Below are positions 1 to 11,323 of a DNA stretch of 64,000 nucleotides, one piece after another; the first letter of the stretch is position 1, and every line of letters starts with the position of its first letter. The notes under the pieces are model-generated. The model ran no database searches and was not told the DNA's origin. It saw only the letters and a list, made by a program, of their open reading frames with translations. The position numbers and the translations under genes are program-made. The DNA is from Nectonema munidae (lineage: Eukaryota > Nematomorpha > Nectonematoida > Nectonematidae): positions 2,538,773 to 2,602,772 of the forward strand of contig JAUIRK010000903.1 in assembly GCA_030549495.1 (NCBI GenBank), read 5' to 3'.

Positions 1-1546
1 TTCAGATTTTTTACAGATGTGACATCTGCCTCTTTTTCGCTTCACATGACGTTTCTACTGATTTGGCAAAGGAGAGGGAAAAGGTTTTGATTTTTTTCAC
101 ATAACTTTTGAACTAATTTGTCTGGGAAAGACTTCTTGCCTTTCTATGTGATCCCTAGCAAGCTACTTACCTAAAGATTCAAGAAAGAATCTTCGCTTGT
201 ATGAACAGGTAAAAAGAATATGAGGATTGAATGCGGATATATCTAGAATATTATAAAAAACTGCCACATGACAGCGATTTGTTCGACGATTCACAGTGTA
301 AAAAGAAACCTTTTGATCAAACGAGTCTACACCTTCTTTGGTTTTATTGTAATAAGCAATATTTTTTGGTAGTTTTTTTGTCTCTGAAATTTCAATTTGA
401 TCATGAAAAATACTTTGCATAAAGAATTTTTTTCGGTAAATAAGAAAGTATCATAGTGTCCTTACAAATAAAAATTTAGAACTAATTTTTTACCTTCCCT
501 AAAAAAAGAATAAAAATATTGAAAAAATCAATGAAAAGATTACATTATGTGATCCAAAATTTTCAGGCAAAGAAGTATTATTTACCTTTATAGTTCCAAT
601 GGAAGTTAAGATTTTGCTCAAAAAAAAAAGAACAAAAAAATGATCAAATGTGATTTTGTAACCTTTAAAATTTTTGCATAATTTTAATACAACGGATTCA
701 GATATGTTTTTTGAGGCAAACCAAAATTTTTTACAAGATAAGGTATGATTCTCCATCTTTAAAACGAAATAGTGTTACAGTGTGTCCAAAACTTAATTGC
801 GTATTTGACTGGTTTATTGGGAAGGGTACTGCTTGAACGGGGCTTTACCGGCAAATGCTTTTGACTACTTATCAACAGTAATGGAAAAGTTCAGGTTATA
901 TAATTTTTCAAAAATCGAACTCCACTTGCTCCATAATTCCCTGATTGGAGCAAATTTATCTTCACTTTTTATTAGTCATCGATTCTTAGAGCGGCACAAA
1001 TATTTTCAAAACGATGTCTTGTCATTATGGCTGGGAAAATTGGTCTTAAATTCTCACAACTGCAAAGGCTCTTCGAAGCAAAATCCAAGTAAAATCAAAA
1101 CTCCTAAAAAGGTATTCAGCTCTATATCATCGAAAGCAATCCAATTTTTACCAAAAATAACTTGCCCTTTTTTGGTAATAATCTTTTTAATTTTTTGAGG
1201 AAAAAACAGAGGCAATGAAGACTCTTCATTATCGACTCTCAAAATAGCGCAACGTTTGGGTCCATGTAGGTCTCGAATTATATTTGATGCAACAAGTCGC
1301 TCAGACGAAGAAAAAGCCTTAGTATTCCGATCAATTTTATTATTTTCATTTTTCAGCCAAGTTACTTGCATCACTTTTGGAAGAAAAATTTACCTCTATA
1401 AATGAGAAATTATCTTGACTTTCAGATGCATATTCATCATCTGATATATCTGACTCAGTAATATTTTTATTATCAATTATCATTGATTTAAGAATACGAT
1501 AGATCATTTTTGGATTTGACTTTTTATTTAATGCTTGTACAAACAT
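1..1546 (-). mobile_element. piggyBac transposase remnant, cut by the left edge
   Basis: Pieces of a piggyBac (DDD) transposase lie in family order on the minus strand. They are an acidic N-terminus (1346-1546), the start of the DDE region (1054-1374), a central block around 780-900 reading PNKPVKYAIKFWTHC like the family KPxKYGIKxW motif, a block with TSIGTIKVN (499-756), and YNKTKEGVDSFDQ (163-420), the family YNxTKxGVDxxDQ signature. The Cys-rich tail (RGRCHICKK) is near bases 10-60, so the 3' end lies outside the window. The pieces change frame repeatedly, so the copy is dead. It is unlike the younger copy at 59951-61712. The family assignment is firm. Confidence 0.85.
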
Positions 1547-1985
1547 GATTTATACAGGAAATAAAAATAGTTTTGAAACAACAAATGGTAAATATAAAAG
1601 ATTCCAGAACGTTTTTTACGGCAACTTGAAAACAAAAAATAAAGTTCATCATTCCTATTATCATGAACAAATAAGATGAAGCAGAATGTGCACAATAGTT
1701 TGAATCTGAAAAAAACTAAAAATGATGCTAACAATATCGGGGAAATTTTTCTAAACAATCATCTTTATGGCATTCCTATGTCTTAAAAAGATTAAAAAAA
1801 TTCAAACTGTAATTATATGACATGTCTGCATAGTTGATACAATATAAAATTATCTTTATGCTATATATTATATAAGTGAAAGATATCGTAAAGTGAATAT
1901 ATCTAAAGAAATTTTTCTTTTACTTTTGTTGGCTATATGATAATTATCTGTTCAACAGATAATTGTACTGCGAGTACTCAAATTT
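1547..1985. other. AT-rich spacer
   Basis: Upstream of the piggyBac remnant. I see no coding pattern or repeat ends here. Short open frames are compositional. Confidence 0.5.
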
Positions 1986-2254
1986 GAGTGGCGGATCTAA
2001 GGGGGAGGACTGATGGGTCTAAGCTTCCCTTATGAAAAATACTTTTACTAATTTATACCCTTACATCTATAAAAAATAAATTTTTACAATTCTTTCATGG
2101 CAAAATAATGTTAAAAATATGAAAACATAGGTAATAATTAGTGATTCTAAAACACATAATACAGATGTCGTATTCTCTGAAGACTATTAGCAAAATTGCA
2201 AAAAAAAATAGATTTCGCCCCCCCCCCTATAAGAAATTTCTGGATCCGCCACTG
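1986..2254. repeat. 269-bp MITE-like element, hAT-style ends
   Basis: Left end GAGTGGCGGATCTAAGGGGG and right end GGATCCGCCACTG form inverted termini (consensus CAGTGGCGGATCC), with G-rich and C-rich tracts just inside. This is the arrangement of many short non-autonomous hAT-like elements. No clear 8-bp target duplication is visible, so the exact ends are approximate. Confidence 0.55.
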
Positions 2255-3630
2255 GTTAAAAGGTATTTATATTTTTACTATAAAAACTAAATATTTTTAT
2301 AGTTATATGTACACATACATATATATTTTTACGCTACATATCAAATGGACCCAAAGGGGTTTTTTACAGAGAAAATACGAACAGTTAATGGCAATAAAAC
2401 AAAGGTGATTTACAATCAAAGTCATAAAAAAGTGGCCAAAAAGCATGACTAAGTGCTAGTCAATATGAAATTAAATTTTTTTATGGATCCAAATGGACCG
2501 AAAGTTATAACAAGGGTCACAATAATAATTTTTCATTAATTTTAAGTATGTGCGCAGTTTTAAAACTATCAATAGAAATCGATTTCAAAACTTCTAGAAA
2601 TGAAAATAAATGTTTATCAATTTAGTGAAAATTTTGAATGGTATCACATTTCACTAAAAAGTTGAATATATTTTTCTAGTTGTACTACACCATTGCACAC
2701 ATTTAAACATCTTAAATGTTGTATTATAAATAAAAAAATTTTGTTTGAATGGTATATTATTATTGATGAGTTAAAATTTTCGGTTCAAATAAACGAATGT
2801 TATTGAAAGGTGATAAATTATACACATTCAGTAAACATTTTGATACTTCTACCTATTGCTTTATAGAAATTTTTATAAATTAGAGCTACCTAAACGACAA
2901 ATCTGGAGACAGCAAAGTAAAAAAGGTATTGACTCTGATTCTTAATGTAAAACAATGAGCCCTCTTTTCCCTTTAAAATAAGTAATAAAATGAGTTAAAT
3001 GAATTGTTTTTTGTTGCATTTTTGAAACCTGACCCATATCATTAGCTAAATTTTTTTTGAGTTTCATTGGCTATCCATTATTATTTAGATTATCAGTCAA
3101 GCTCTAAAAACTTGAATGGGGATATATAATTAAATAGTTTCATAATAGTTTGGGTAATATACTTTATAATTTTAATTGACTCAAAAAGTTAGATTAAAAA
3201 AGATTCCATGCGTATTAAAACATACAGTAAATCCTTCATGTCTTCTAACATTAAAAATACATGAAGTTGTTAAATTATAATTATCTCAAACAGAGCTAAA
3301 CAAATATCGGACGAAGGCAGAGCCGTTCAAATTTAGATATCGGAGCTATTAATTTTAGTCAGTTCTACAGTTATGATCCGTATCAAATTTTTGTTGCTGA
3401 AAAGATTTAATTTTTTAAGAATTTCACGTATGTATAAATAACTATTTATTTTGTTAGCCTGTAACTAGCCTATCACATAACAATAAAATAATTTCAAATT
3501 ATCTGAACTAAAAATTGAGCACAGCTTAGATTATTTACGATGGCATAGTGATAATATTTAGCCGCATTTAATTAATAACAATATAAATGAAATGCTTAAA
3601 CATGGGAGAGGGGTTGTCAAAAATGTTCTA
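2255..3630. other. AT-rich non-coding stretch
   Basis: No coding pattern, RNA gene or repeat end recognised. It is dominated by A/T runs. Confidence 0.5.
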
Positions 3631-4136
3631 GGACAGAATGTCGAAATACAATGTGTAGAAAAACAGAGTGTCGAATAGATAAAATGGATAAAGGATTTCA
3701 ATTATACATCAATATAACACTAAAACAATAAGAATTTTATTTATCAGAAAATATAAAAATACTTTATCAATAAAAATGTATTAAAAAAACTTGCAGCAAT
3801 ATTTATTTAAAGATTGTGAGCAATGGCTCTAAGGTATTCTAACCCAATGAATACATAGCCTTCGTGTAGCGTTTCTTTCCAACCTTTGAGTCTTGATTAT
3901 TTCCATTATGATGGGTTTGGTAGAATAGAAATTTATAAAAACTTTTAAATCTTGAAGAAAGTTAATTGGTGACCAAATCTCTAACAGACTGAAAAATAAA
4001 TGTAAATTATGATAACTAAATAAATGGATACTTTATTTTCTCTCTCATTATCATTTATCTTCCCCCTGTCTTTATCATTTATCATTGTCTGTTCGACACT
4101 CTGTATTTCTACACTATGTCTTTCGACATTCTGTCC
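3631..4136. repeat. 506-bp MITE with about 65-bp terminal inverted repeats
   Basis: The left end starts GGACAGAATGTCGAAATACA, and the right end, reverse-complemented, starts GGACAGAATGTCGAAAGACA. The inverted match continues about 65 bp through a second TGTCGAA-type subrepeat. The interior is AT-rich and non-coding. The superfamily is not assigned. Termini with repeated GGACA/TGTCG words resemble those of the element at 6311-6640. Confidence 0.75.
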
Positions 4137-4351
4137 GCACACGGTCAAAAAATACTGAAAAACTATTTAAAGTAAGAAAAGTCAAATACTACGATGATTT
4201 TTTTTAATACAAGTGAATTAAAACTAGTTAGCTGTAAGAAATTTGTATAAAAAAATAAAATTCATGAAAGAATGCAAAATATAATCATTGATTGATCACT
4301 ATTCATAAATTTTTCTTTGTAACTGGATAAGAGTGAACCAATTTTTTGTAA

Positions 4352-7300
4352 TTATGAGTGCTCTATTTCTTGATACCTTTAAAAAATAATAAATGTTTAG
4401 AACAAGAAAGTAAAAGAATATAAAAAAAGCAAATGAAAGCTTACCCACAAGTTGGACACGTATAAAAAATAGTTTGACCTTCATCCGCAGAACGTGTTTG
4501 CAAAGTTTTGTAACTCATGTGTTCATTTTCACACTTTTTACACGTGTATGCAATCTAAATACGAAAGCTTAATTTTTATTATTTTAGAAAGTTAAGTACT
4601 ATTATGGAAATATATAATAATTTGTCAACGAAGTAAATAAATTTAAAAAAATCGCCAAAGCATTCATTATACAATAAAGGAACCGTATTGATAACATAGA
4701 TGGGGGCTCTTTTCCAGATGTATTTTATAAAACTCTACCTTTGTTTAAATTAATTTACTGTACTGAAACAAAATTCAAATTCATTTATTTTAAAAATTGC
4801 CTGATTTTATTAATATCCTAGCATCCGCAAAGGATGACCTCTCTTACGGCTAGTACATATTTACTTTAGATTTTTATTTGACAAAATAAAACCGATCGGA
4901 CTTGATTATAGAAAAGCGTTAACAGTAGCTAATAAACTGAGTTCTCTTCTAAAATAAGTGTCATTTTAAATAATTTAATTCGACCAATCATAAAAAGTAA
5001 TTGATGAGATTGATAGATAAAAAAATATTTATGACAAATTTATCATGAAGGCGTTCATTTTTCACTCTCTATAAATTCTAAGAGGAGGTCAAAGGACTTT
5101 GCCCATGGTCCATCATAAATAAAACTTTACCTAAGAACAAACCCTCATATTTAACTTCCTGATAACTTATTTCCCAATAGTTTTGATACAAAACTCAGAT
5201 AACTATTTCCTAGAAACAGAACAGAAAATGGCACAGAATTAAATGCCAACATAAGAAAAGTAAGCAATCATATATTATCAATTTTTATTAACAACTTTAC
5301 ACCAATAGCATCAAAAGAGCTGGTCAGTGCAGTCGACTCTCTTAACCTTCATTCTGCCGGTAGCGTAGACTTGATCTCCAACTTTCACAACAAATCCATT
5401 AACATACTTCCTCCGATCCTACTCAAAATCTATAATGCATGTCTTTAACACTCATATTTCCCACAAATCTAGAAAATAGGCAAGCTGATCCTTTTACTCA
5501 AACCAAACCGCGTCATACCTTTATAAAAAATTGGCGTCCTATATATCACTTCATCCAGTTCTCGGCAAACTATTAGAAAACGCCTAGTTCACCAAATTCT
5601 AACCTACACAATTCGCTTACCTACCAACTCGAAAAACTGAAATTGCTCTCTCGTTTGACAACAAATATCCAAATGTCTCTTTCATCAAAAAAATCATATC
5701 CACTACTTTTCTCGACATTGATAATAAATTCAACTCAGTATGGCATCCTGCTATACTATTCATTATGCTCAAAAATATATACCCAATTTATATTATTAAA
5801 TGTATTCAACACTATCTGACAAATAGAAGTCTAATCCTTCAACACAAAAACAAATGAATTATAAAAACATTACTCCTATCAACTCCACAAGGAGGTGTCT
5901 ATCAGTCTTTAGATTATAGTCTTTATCATTACGTTTGTTACATTTTGTAACATTTGAAAACTTTAATTTTTTCAAGCCAGAAATTTTTTTCAATAGTTAT
6001 TTGGGAATGAATATTTTGACTATCTATTCAGTTTAAAAGCAAGATTTGCTTAATATTTGAGCAGAGATATTTTTTATAATGTTCGATTGTTAAATTTTAT
6101 AAGTAACACTGCAAATAATTAATTAAATCATTTTTTTAAGAAAATTTGTTGATTATTATAATAAAAATATAATATCGAAACAAAATGTTTCAGTTGTTAA
6201 AAATGTACTTGATCTATTTATGACAGCTGTCAGAATTTTATTTGTAGAAAGAAATATTCAAAGAAACGCAATGATTTTCTTTTCTCGTATACTTTGATTT
6301 ATGTTAGTTTGGTCCTCGGACATTTCGCCCCATTATTTTCATAAGACAGTTCGTCCCATGGACAATTCGCCCCATTATTTTCATAAGACAGTTCGTCCCA
6401 TGGACATTTCGCCCCATTATTTTCATAAGACATTTTGTTTCATGGACAATTCGCCCTGTTATTTACATAAGATATTTTGTCTCATGGACAATTCTAAAAA
6501 ATTAAGAGATAAAATGATTAATTTGAAATAATTTAATAGAGATAAAATAAAGAAGAATATAAATTTTTTTAATAATTTTACACATATAATAAGCAAAGAT
6601 GGATGAAACTATGGGGCGAAATGTCTGTCGACCGTTAGTTTAAATAATTAAACGTTGGCTTTTGTTGCTTATAAAAACTTGAAAATATCAAATAAACTCT
6701 AATTCCTTATGCCTCCTATTATTTTGAAATTATTCTGAGAACAGACGGTTCCATTTTAAAATAGTGAAAATTGCTTTATTAGTTTATTTTGTTTGCTTTC
6801 TCTCTTATGTTAATTATGTAGCAAATTTTTCAATTTTGAGTAATAGGTAAGGTAAAGGTAACGTGGGGTGTGTTTTCATTGACAAGGCACTGGATGTACC
6901 GCTTACGTCAAACTATGAAAAAATTGGCATCGATGAGGAATCGAATCCAGAGGCTTTCGTGCTGAGTCCATCATCTCAACCAACCTGCCATGCCACCCAT
7001 AAAGTATGGTGTAGGGGATAAACGTCAAATTAGTTTTCAAAAAACTTAAGTTATGCTGTAATTTTTTTAGTTTTTGTTGAAGCTCTATAACTTTTTCTCA
7101 TAGACATTTTTTCCTTAAAAGTTATTATAAAAGGCAAATCATTGCAAAATGTTAAAAGTTATTTTACTTTTTGTAGATTTTTGTAGCTTGTATTAATTTA
7201 GTTTTTAAACTATTTTTGAATGATGCTTAGTAAAATGAAATAATGTCATCTTAATGTTTTGTTTTATTTTTGTTTGCACAATTAGAACTTCATTTTATAC

Positions 7301-10300
7301 CCTTGCCCTTGAATCAATCACATTTTTTCATATAAACATCGCAGGGTGTCTAGTAGACTCTTTGCTTATAGACTACATTCACTCATATAAAACTATCCAA
7401 CCTTCAGTTATTTGTTTTCTCTATAAATCAAATTTCCTTTCATCAATTCCTGTAATGTGCCTAGTAGACTACTTCATTTTTCAAATGAAAAGCCTATTCC
7501 ACCCCCTAACAATTTTCGATTTTTTTAAACTAGTGTATATTTGATGGTTGTAGGTAAAAATCCCCCCAATTAAAAAGTAGGAAAAAATGGCCCCTAATTT
7601 TTGATTTTCAGGATTTTTTTAATTATATAAATATTTTTATTTGGTACCATTTTAAAAGGCTAAATTTCTAAAATTTCTTAATCTATAGGGTTTTTTTTCT
7701 TTATAGTTCTTGAAAACAAAAGCAAAGGTGCAGATTTGTGGGAATGTGTTCTTAAAATCAGTTAAAACACAAATTATATTTAGAAAGTGTTCTGATACAC
7801 ACAAAGTCCAAAAATATTTGCTATTTTATAAAAAAAATTTTGTATTTAAAAAATTGTCGTATGCTGAGTTTTTTAGTTTACTTTAATTAAATTTTAAATG
7901 ATTTAGATGAAAAGTTGACTTTTTGTTTTTTTTTTACAAAAAATCTTTATTTGACATATTTTTAAAAAAAAATTTTTTTTTTAATTTTAATTAATAATTT
8001 TTTGAAATTTTTTGTGTTGGGGCATTTTTTCCTACTTTTTAATTGGGGCATTTTTTCTGCGCACCATATTCGATATGCAAATTTAATTAAAATATTTTCG
8101 CTGGAAGTATAGTATTTAAATTCACCAATTTTGTAAAAAAAATATAAAGTAGTCTTATAAATTTAAGACTTTAGGTATGCGCTGAATACAGTCTATTTTA
8201 AAGGATTGCTTGAATATTTGGTCTTCCGTGGTATTTCCAGACCACTAATTTTGAAAATTGCAACAAAAAAATTTTGCCCCTAATAATTTTGAGGATGTGC
8301 GCCCCTGATTTGGACATGTTTTGATGAATTTCTTTCTGACACAGAAAAAGATTCAGATTCTCAATAAAGAGGTTTCAAATGAAAATAAAAGAGAATTGGA
8401 AATTTATTTGGCAGACGCGCTACCAAGATAAGAAAGTCCTTAAAATGGTGGAAAATTAATGGAAAAAATATAACAGGCTTAAAATTTTGGCACTAAAATA
8501 TTTAGGTGCACCACCAAGTTCAGTAACACCCAAAAGAATTTCTGGATAAACCAAATGAATATATAGAGAAAATTGCAAAGTTTGAACCCCGAATATTGTG
8601 AAGATCTCTTATTTATCATGAAAAAATACTTAAACTTTAAGATTTTTTAAACATTTATCAATAAAATGGAATTTAACTGTATTTTTGAGCTAATTATCTA
8701 AAACGGAAACAAATTTTTTGAAATATCTCCCTAGCCCATTCCTTTCCTATTTCCCTTGCTAGTCCCAGATCACCTTGCTAGCTTGTCCTTTGAACCACTT
8801 GGGTTCGGAAAAAACTACATCAGAAAATAATAAAATTAGGAAAAATGATTTTAAAAACTATAATATAGAGAAATTAATAACAGATTGAATCGTAAAAATG
8901 ATGAAAAGCTCTTATTTATTATGAAAAAATATCGGAATATTTATTTTTGTCTAAAATAAAATAGTTTTACTTTACGATTTTTCAAAAAAAAATTTTTTAA
9001 CTATTTTTAACCTAATTATATCGAAGGAATAAAATGAAAATTCATAGTTTTTCTTTATATCCAGCCGAATATCCGAAGTATTTGAAAAAGTTGGATATCC
9101 GATATATCGCTATGCAGTATCCCTATTGGAAATTATTAAATTAAATAGATGTTAGACTAAATTTTGGAAACATTATTTACCTTATGAAATAAAGAAAATA
9201 AATCCAGAGTCTACAAACGAATATCTGGAGAATTTTAAGGAAGATAATTTAAGAGTTGAACAATTAAAGTCAAGTGGTTCACAATCGCGGAGGAATTCCC
9301 CTTTGGAAACCACAAACCGACAGACTCTAACTGAGGAGATCAAAAGAGATTAAAGTATATCAACATTTTAATTTAAGTATAAAAATCAGTCAGCATTTTT
9401 ATACTGTTAGTAAATATGTGTAACCCCACTATAAAAATATTTTATGTAAAGGTTAACATATTAAGGATGTTTCCTGTAGTCTTGACAGAAAACACTGATA
9501 AGGAAGAAATAAGGAATATTAGGATTATTTTGAAAGTAAACCTTGATAAACATTTTGAAACAAAAAAAATATAAAAAATTGTGAGTACATAAATGGAATT
9601 CAGTAAATGCGTTAAATTATGAAGCAAAATAATTGAATTGAGCGGTGTTACATTGTATTTATTATTCATAAAATTTCCAAAAACCATGAAAATGATATCT
9701 ATGATTAAAATTGAATATCTCCAATTGCAAACACGTACAGATTAGACTTCAAATTAAAATTTAATTTGGAAAAATATTTTACACATCATATTTATTAAAA
9801 CTACCACTTGAAAATAAGAAAAATAAACTTAATACTATTAAATTTTAATCTTATAGATTTCCAAAAAAAAAAGTAGTCAATAAATTCATACCAAAGGTAA
9901 TGCATCAGTACTTTCCCCTTGTTCAACTTTACTGACTGGAGAAGCAAAATTAATTACAAAGTAATTTGAATTTGATTGATAGTAGTCTAAAACACATAAA
10001 TAAAATCAGCTATATATTTATTCCATAAAATCAAAACTTATATGGTTATCAAGCTAAAAAACTGTCCTTTTGGACATACCGTATTTTTAGCCACAAGGTA
10101 AAAATATTCTAAATAAATGTCTGGTTTCATACATAAGGTGCAATAAAAGTCAAGCAAGTTAAACTTTATTAAACTCATTCATAATAATTTTGAAACTATA
10201 AAAAAAAAAAACACACTCAACTTCCACCCAATTCTCTATCTTCATCTCCAACAAATTCTTCATTCTCACTATCCAAGTTCAATAATTTGAAAATTTCAGC

Positions 10301-11323
10301 GTCTAGTATGCCTAGGCCCTAGATTTAATTCAACATCACCTGAATCAGTGTCATTATTAGTAGTTGGTAACGTACTAATGATTACAGCTTATGTAAAAGC
10401 ACGGATAATACTTGAAACGGATACCCTAGACCAGGGGCTACAATCCACTTACAGATAGTGTTATAACTTCCACGCGGTTGCTTTCCTGTCTTAGGAAATC
10501 TATGTTCGCTATTGACCTGTTGATACCAATATCTAGCGCTCATAGTTCTTTAGTTAATCCGCAGTAATAATTGCAAGATCCAAATCAGTTTTTTTAACCT
10601 GAGTTTTAACACTACCGGTCAGATAGACAGATCACCAGGGAGGTAATATCTGAATAAAAATTTTCTTCTGACGTAATCATTCAGCCACTCTTTGATTTCG
10701 TCCATGCAATCATTTAAGTTAGCGTTGATAATGATCATCGGAGGTAATTTTATGGCCCCATTAGCCTGGCAACTAAGAACAATAAAAGACGATTTCTCAT
10801 TTCATGTGGTGGGTATGGATCCTGTTACATCCTCAACCGTACGATTCAATAGGATATCAAATGTAAGCGGGACCTAGTCCCCATTAATGATGTTCTTGTC
10901 GGATCTTTTTACAAAAATTATGTTTTTGCAGTAGGTGTGAATTATATCTAGCTTTTCTTTATAATCTATTTGCAGTTGCTGCAAAACTGTAGTTTGCAGT
11001 ATTGTAGAAAGATAATAAATTAGATTTGTTAAAAATAAATATATAGCCGTCGTAACCAGGAGTGCACATCCGTAGGGGCGACACCCCCTCCCTGAGGCGT
11101 GTGAGTAGGCAATAATTTTAAGGATGTGAACCCCTTACTGTCAAAGAGTGTTGTCTAAAACAGAAATTAAAAAGATAAAAATCAAAAAAGAGATACCTTT
11201 TAATTTAATGATTAATTTACAATTAGTACATTGAAAAGAATTATCAATTTTTATCAGTATAGTACCACAATTATTACAGAAATCGGAATAATTGTATTCA
11301 ATGTTCCTTTTTATAAAACCCAT
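4352..11323 (-). CDS. POLR1H: DNA-directed RNA polymerase I subunit RPA12 (POLR1H), 4 exons
   Basis: Exons on the minus strand are 11323-11197, 9986-9892, 4554-4445 and 4376-4352. All junctions are GT-AG, with phases 1, 0 and 2, and they join into a 118-aa protein (human about 126). The first zinc ribbon has C16/C19 and C32/C35. The second, TFIIS-type, has C79/C82 and C107/C110 with the RSADEGQT loop (acidic D98-E99) that supports RNA cleavage in this family. The C-terminus is GYQEIEHS. In Pol I this subunit acts in the nucleolus in transcript cleavage and termination. The start codon is the first ATG before the N-terminal ribbon. Introns 1 (1.2 kb) and 2 (5.3 kb) are packed with transposons, and intron 3 is 68 bp. 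No break is seen. No promoter was identified. Family and frame are strong; expression is unknown. Confidence 0.9.
4555..5229. other. AT-rich intronic sequence of POLR1H
   Basis: The part of intron 2 next to exon 3. No element ends or coding pattern recognised. Confidence 0.4.
5230..5930 (+). mobile_element. Decayed LINE reverse-transcriptase fragment
   Basis: Broken frames give RT landmarks in order: [10 protein letters not shown] followed by [14 protein letters not shown] (fingers), [18 protein letters not shown] (the FLDxxxAFDxVWH palm block) and TPQGGV (the PQGG block). Several stops and frame changes separate them and the YxDD block is missing, so this is an old truncated non-LTR element. 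It is more like I/Jockey-type than RTE. It lies in POLR1H intron 2, antisense to the gene. Confidence 0.7.
5931..6310. other. AT-rich intronic spacer
   Basis: Between the LINE fragment and the next MITE. Nothing recognised. Confidence 0.4.
6311..6640. repeat. MITE with GGACATTTCGCCCCAT termini
   Basis: The left end is GGTCCTCGGACATTTCGCCC and the right end, reverse-complemented, GGTCGACAGACATTTCGCCC, giving about 23-bp inverted termini. The left part carries the tandem array described separately, so the element is asymmetric. No transposase sequence is present. It lies in POLR1H intron 2. Confidence 0.75.
6318..6497. repeat. 42-bp tandem repeat, about 4.3 units
   Basis: Units start at 6318, 6360, 6402, 6444 and 6486 (partial), each beginning GGACA(A/T)TTCGCCC and containing TTATTTTCATAAGACA. 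The first three are nearly identical and the last two diverge. Since 42 is divisible by 3, one frame reads as a 14-residue repeat ([13 protein letters not shown]), which is an artefact of the array and not a gene. The array is an expansion of the MITE terminus. Confidence 0.85.
6698..8307. mobile_element. Non-autonomous hAT (CAGGGGCGCACATC family), copy A
   Basis: From GCCTCCTATTATTTTGAAAT (6711) to the right terminus GATGTGCGCCCCTG (8294-8307) this region matches, base for base with small indels, the TSD-flanked element at 43364-44944. The right terminal repeat is intact. The left terminus is not recognisable, and similarity starts near 6698. It carries the same embedded SINE as copy B. It encodes no transposase, and the open frame at 7254-7544 is incidental. 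It lies in POLR1H intron 2. Confidence 0.85.
6862..7004 (-). repeat. tRNA-derived SINE inside hAT copy A
   Basis: On the minus strand the head reads as a tRNA-like pol III promoter: a box A-like GCAGGTTGGTTGAGATG and a box B-like GGATTCGATTCC. The body has CATAGTTTGACGTAAGCGG and CCTTGTCAATGAAAACACAC. Copies share the body at 16507-16643, 40233-40335 and 43524-43690. Confidence 0.75.
8308..8640 (+). mobile_element. hAT transposase C-terminal remnant
   Basis: Broken frames read [19 protein letters not shown], which matches the hAT dimerisation motif (AxxYLxxPxxSxPSERxFS), followed by a trace of the terminal LLFIMK block (ISYLS in frame, LLFIMKKY in the similar piece at 8850-8960). Several stops interrupt it. 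It begins directly after the right end of hAT copy A, so it is a different hAT. Confidence 0.7.
8850..8960 (+). mobile_element. Second hAT C-terminal scrap
   Basis: [17 protein letters not shown] resembles the NRLxPxNVExLLFI tail of hAT transposases and partly repeats 8595-8650. It may be a duplicated tail of the same element. Confidence 0.5.
8961..9891. other. AT-rich intronic sequence
   Basis: A palindrome-like cluster of ATATCCGA words occurs at 9060-9120. The open frame on the minus strand at 9442-9687 has no recognisable domain. Otherwise nothing is seen up to POLR1H exon 2. Confidence 0.4.
10240..10930 (-). mobile_element. pogo/Tigger-like transposase remnant
   Basis: Minus-strand frames give [16 protein letters not shown], then [15 protein letters not shown] and LPPMIII. 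These match the DDE core of pogo-type transposases (NMDEVPLxFDxPxNRTV, HEKxxFTVVLSCxANGxKLPPMIIF). Next come traces of DLAIIPGG and of a Gly-rich end. Stops and frame changes are frequent. The element sits in POLR1H intron 1 on the same strand as the gene. Terminal repeats were not found. Confidence 0.75.
11057..11136. repeat. Possible 80-bp hAT-like MITE
   Basis: Left CAGGAGTGCACATCC and right GGATGTGAACCCCTT are imperfect inverted ends resembling the CAGGGGCGCACATC family. No matching 8-bp flanks are seen. It lies just inside POLR1H intron 1. Confidence 0.45.

Noticed and set aside
833-1198. Open frame on the plus strand, 121 codons
   Set aside because: It is the antisense of the piggyBac core. 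The minus-strand frames carry the family motifs.
6318-6497. CRISPR-like array
   Set aside because: Units are contiguous without unique spacers, and the context is an animal genome.
6301-6531. Repeat protein of 14-residue units
   Set aside because: The frame exists only because the MITE array has a 42-bp period. The sequence is part of an inverted-ended repeat element.
7254-7544. 96-codon frame in hAT copy A
   Set aside because: It is not kept open in copy B and shows no domain. Both copies are non-coding.
9442-9687. 81-codon hydrophobic frame on the minus strand
   Set aside because: AT-driven composition (Ile/Leu/Phe-rich) with no domain, inside POLR1H intron 2.
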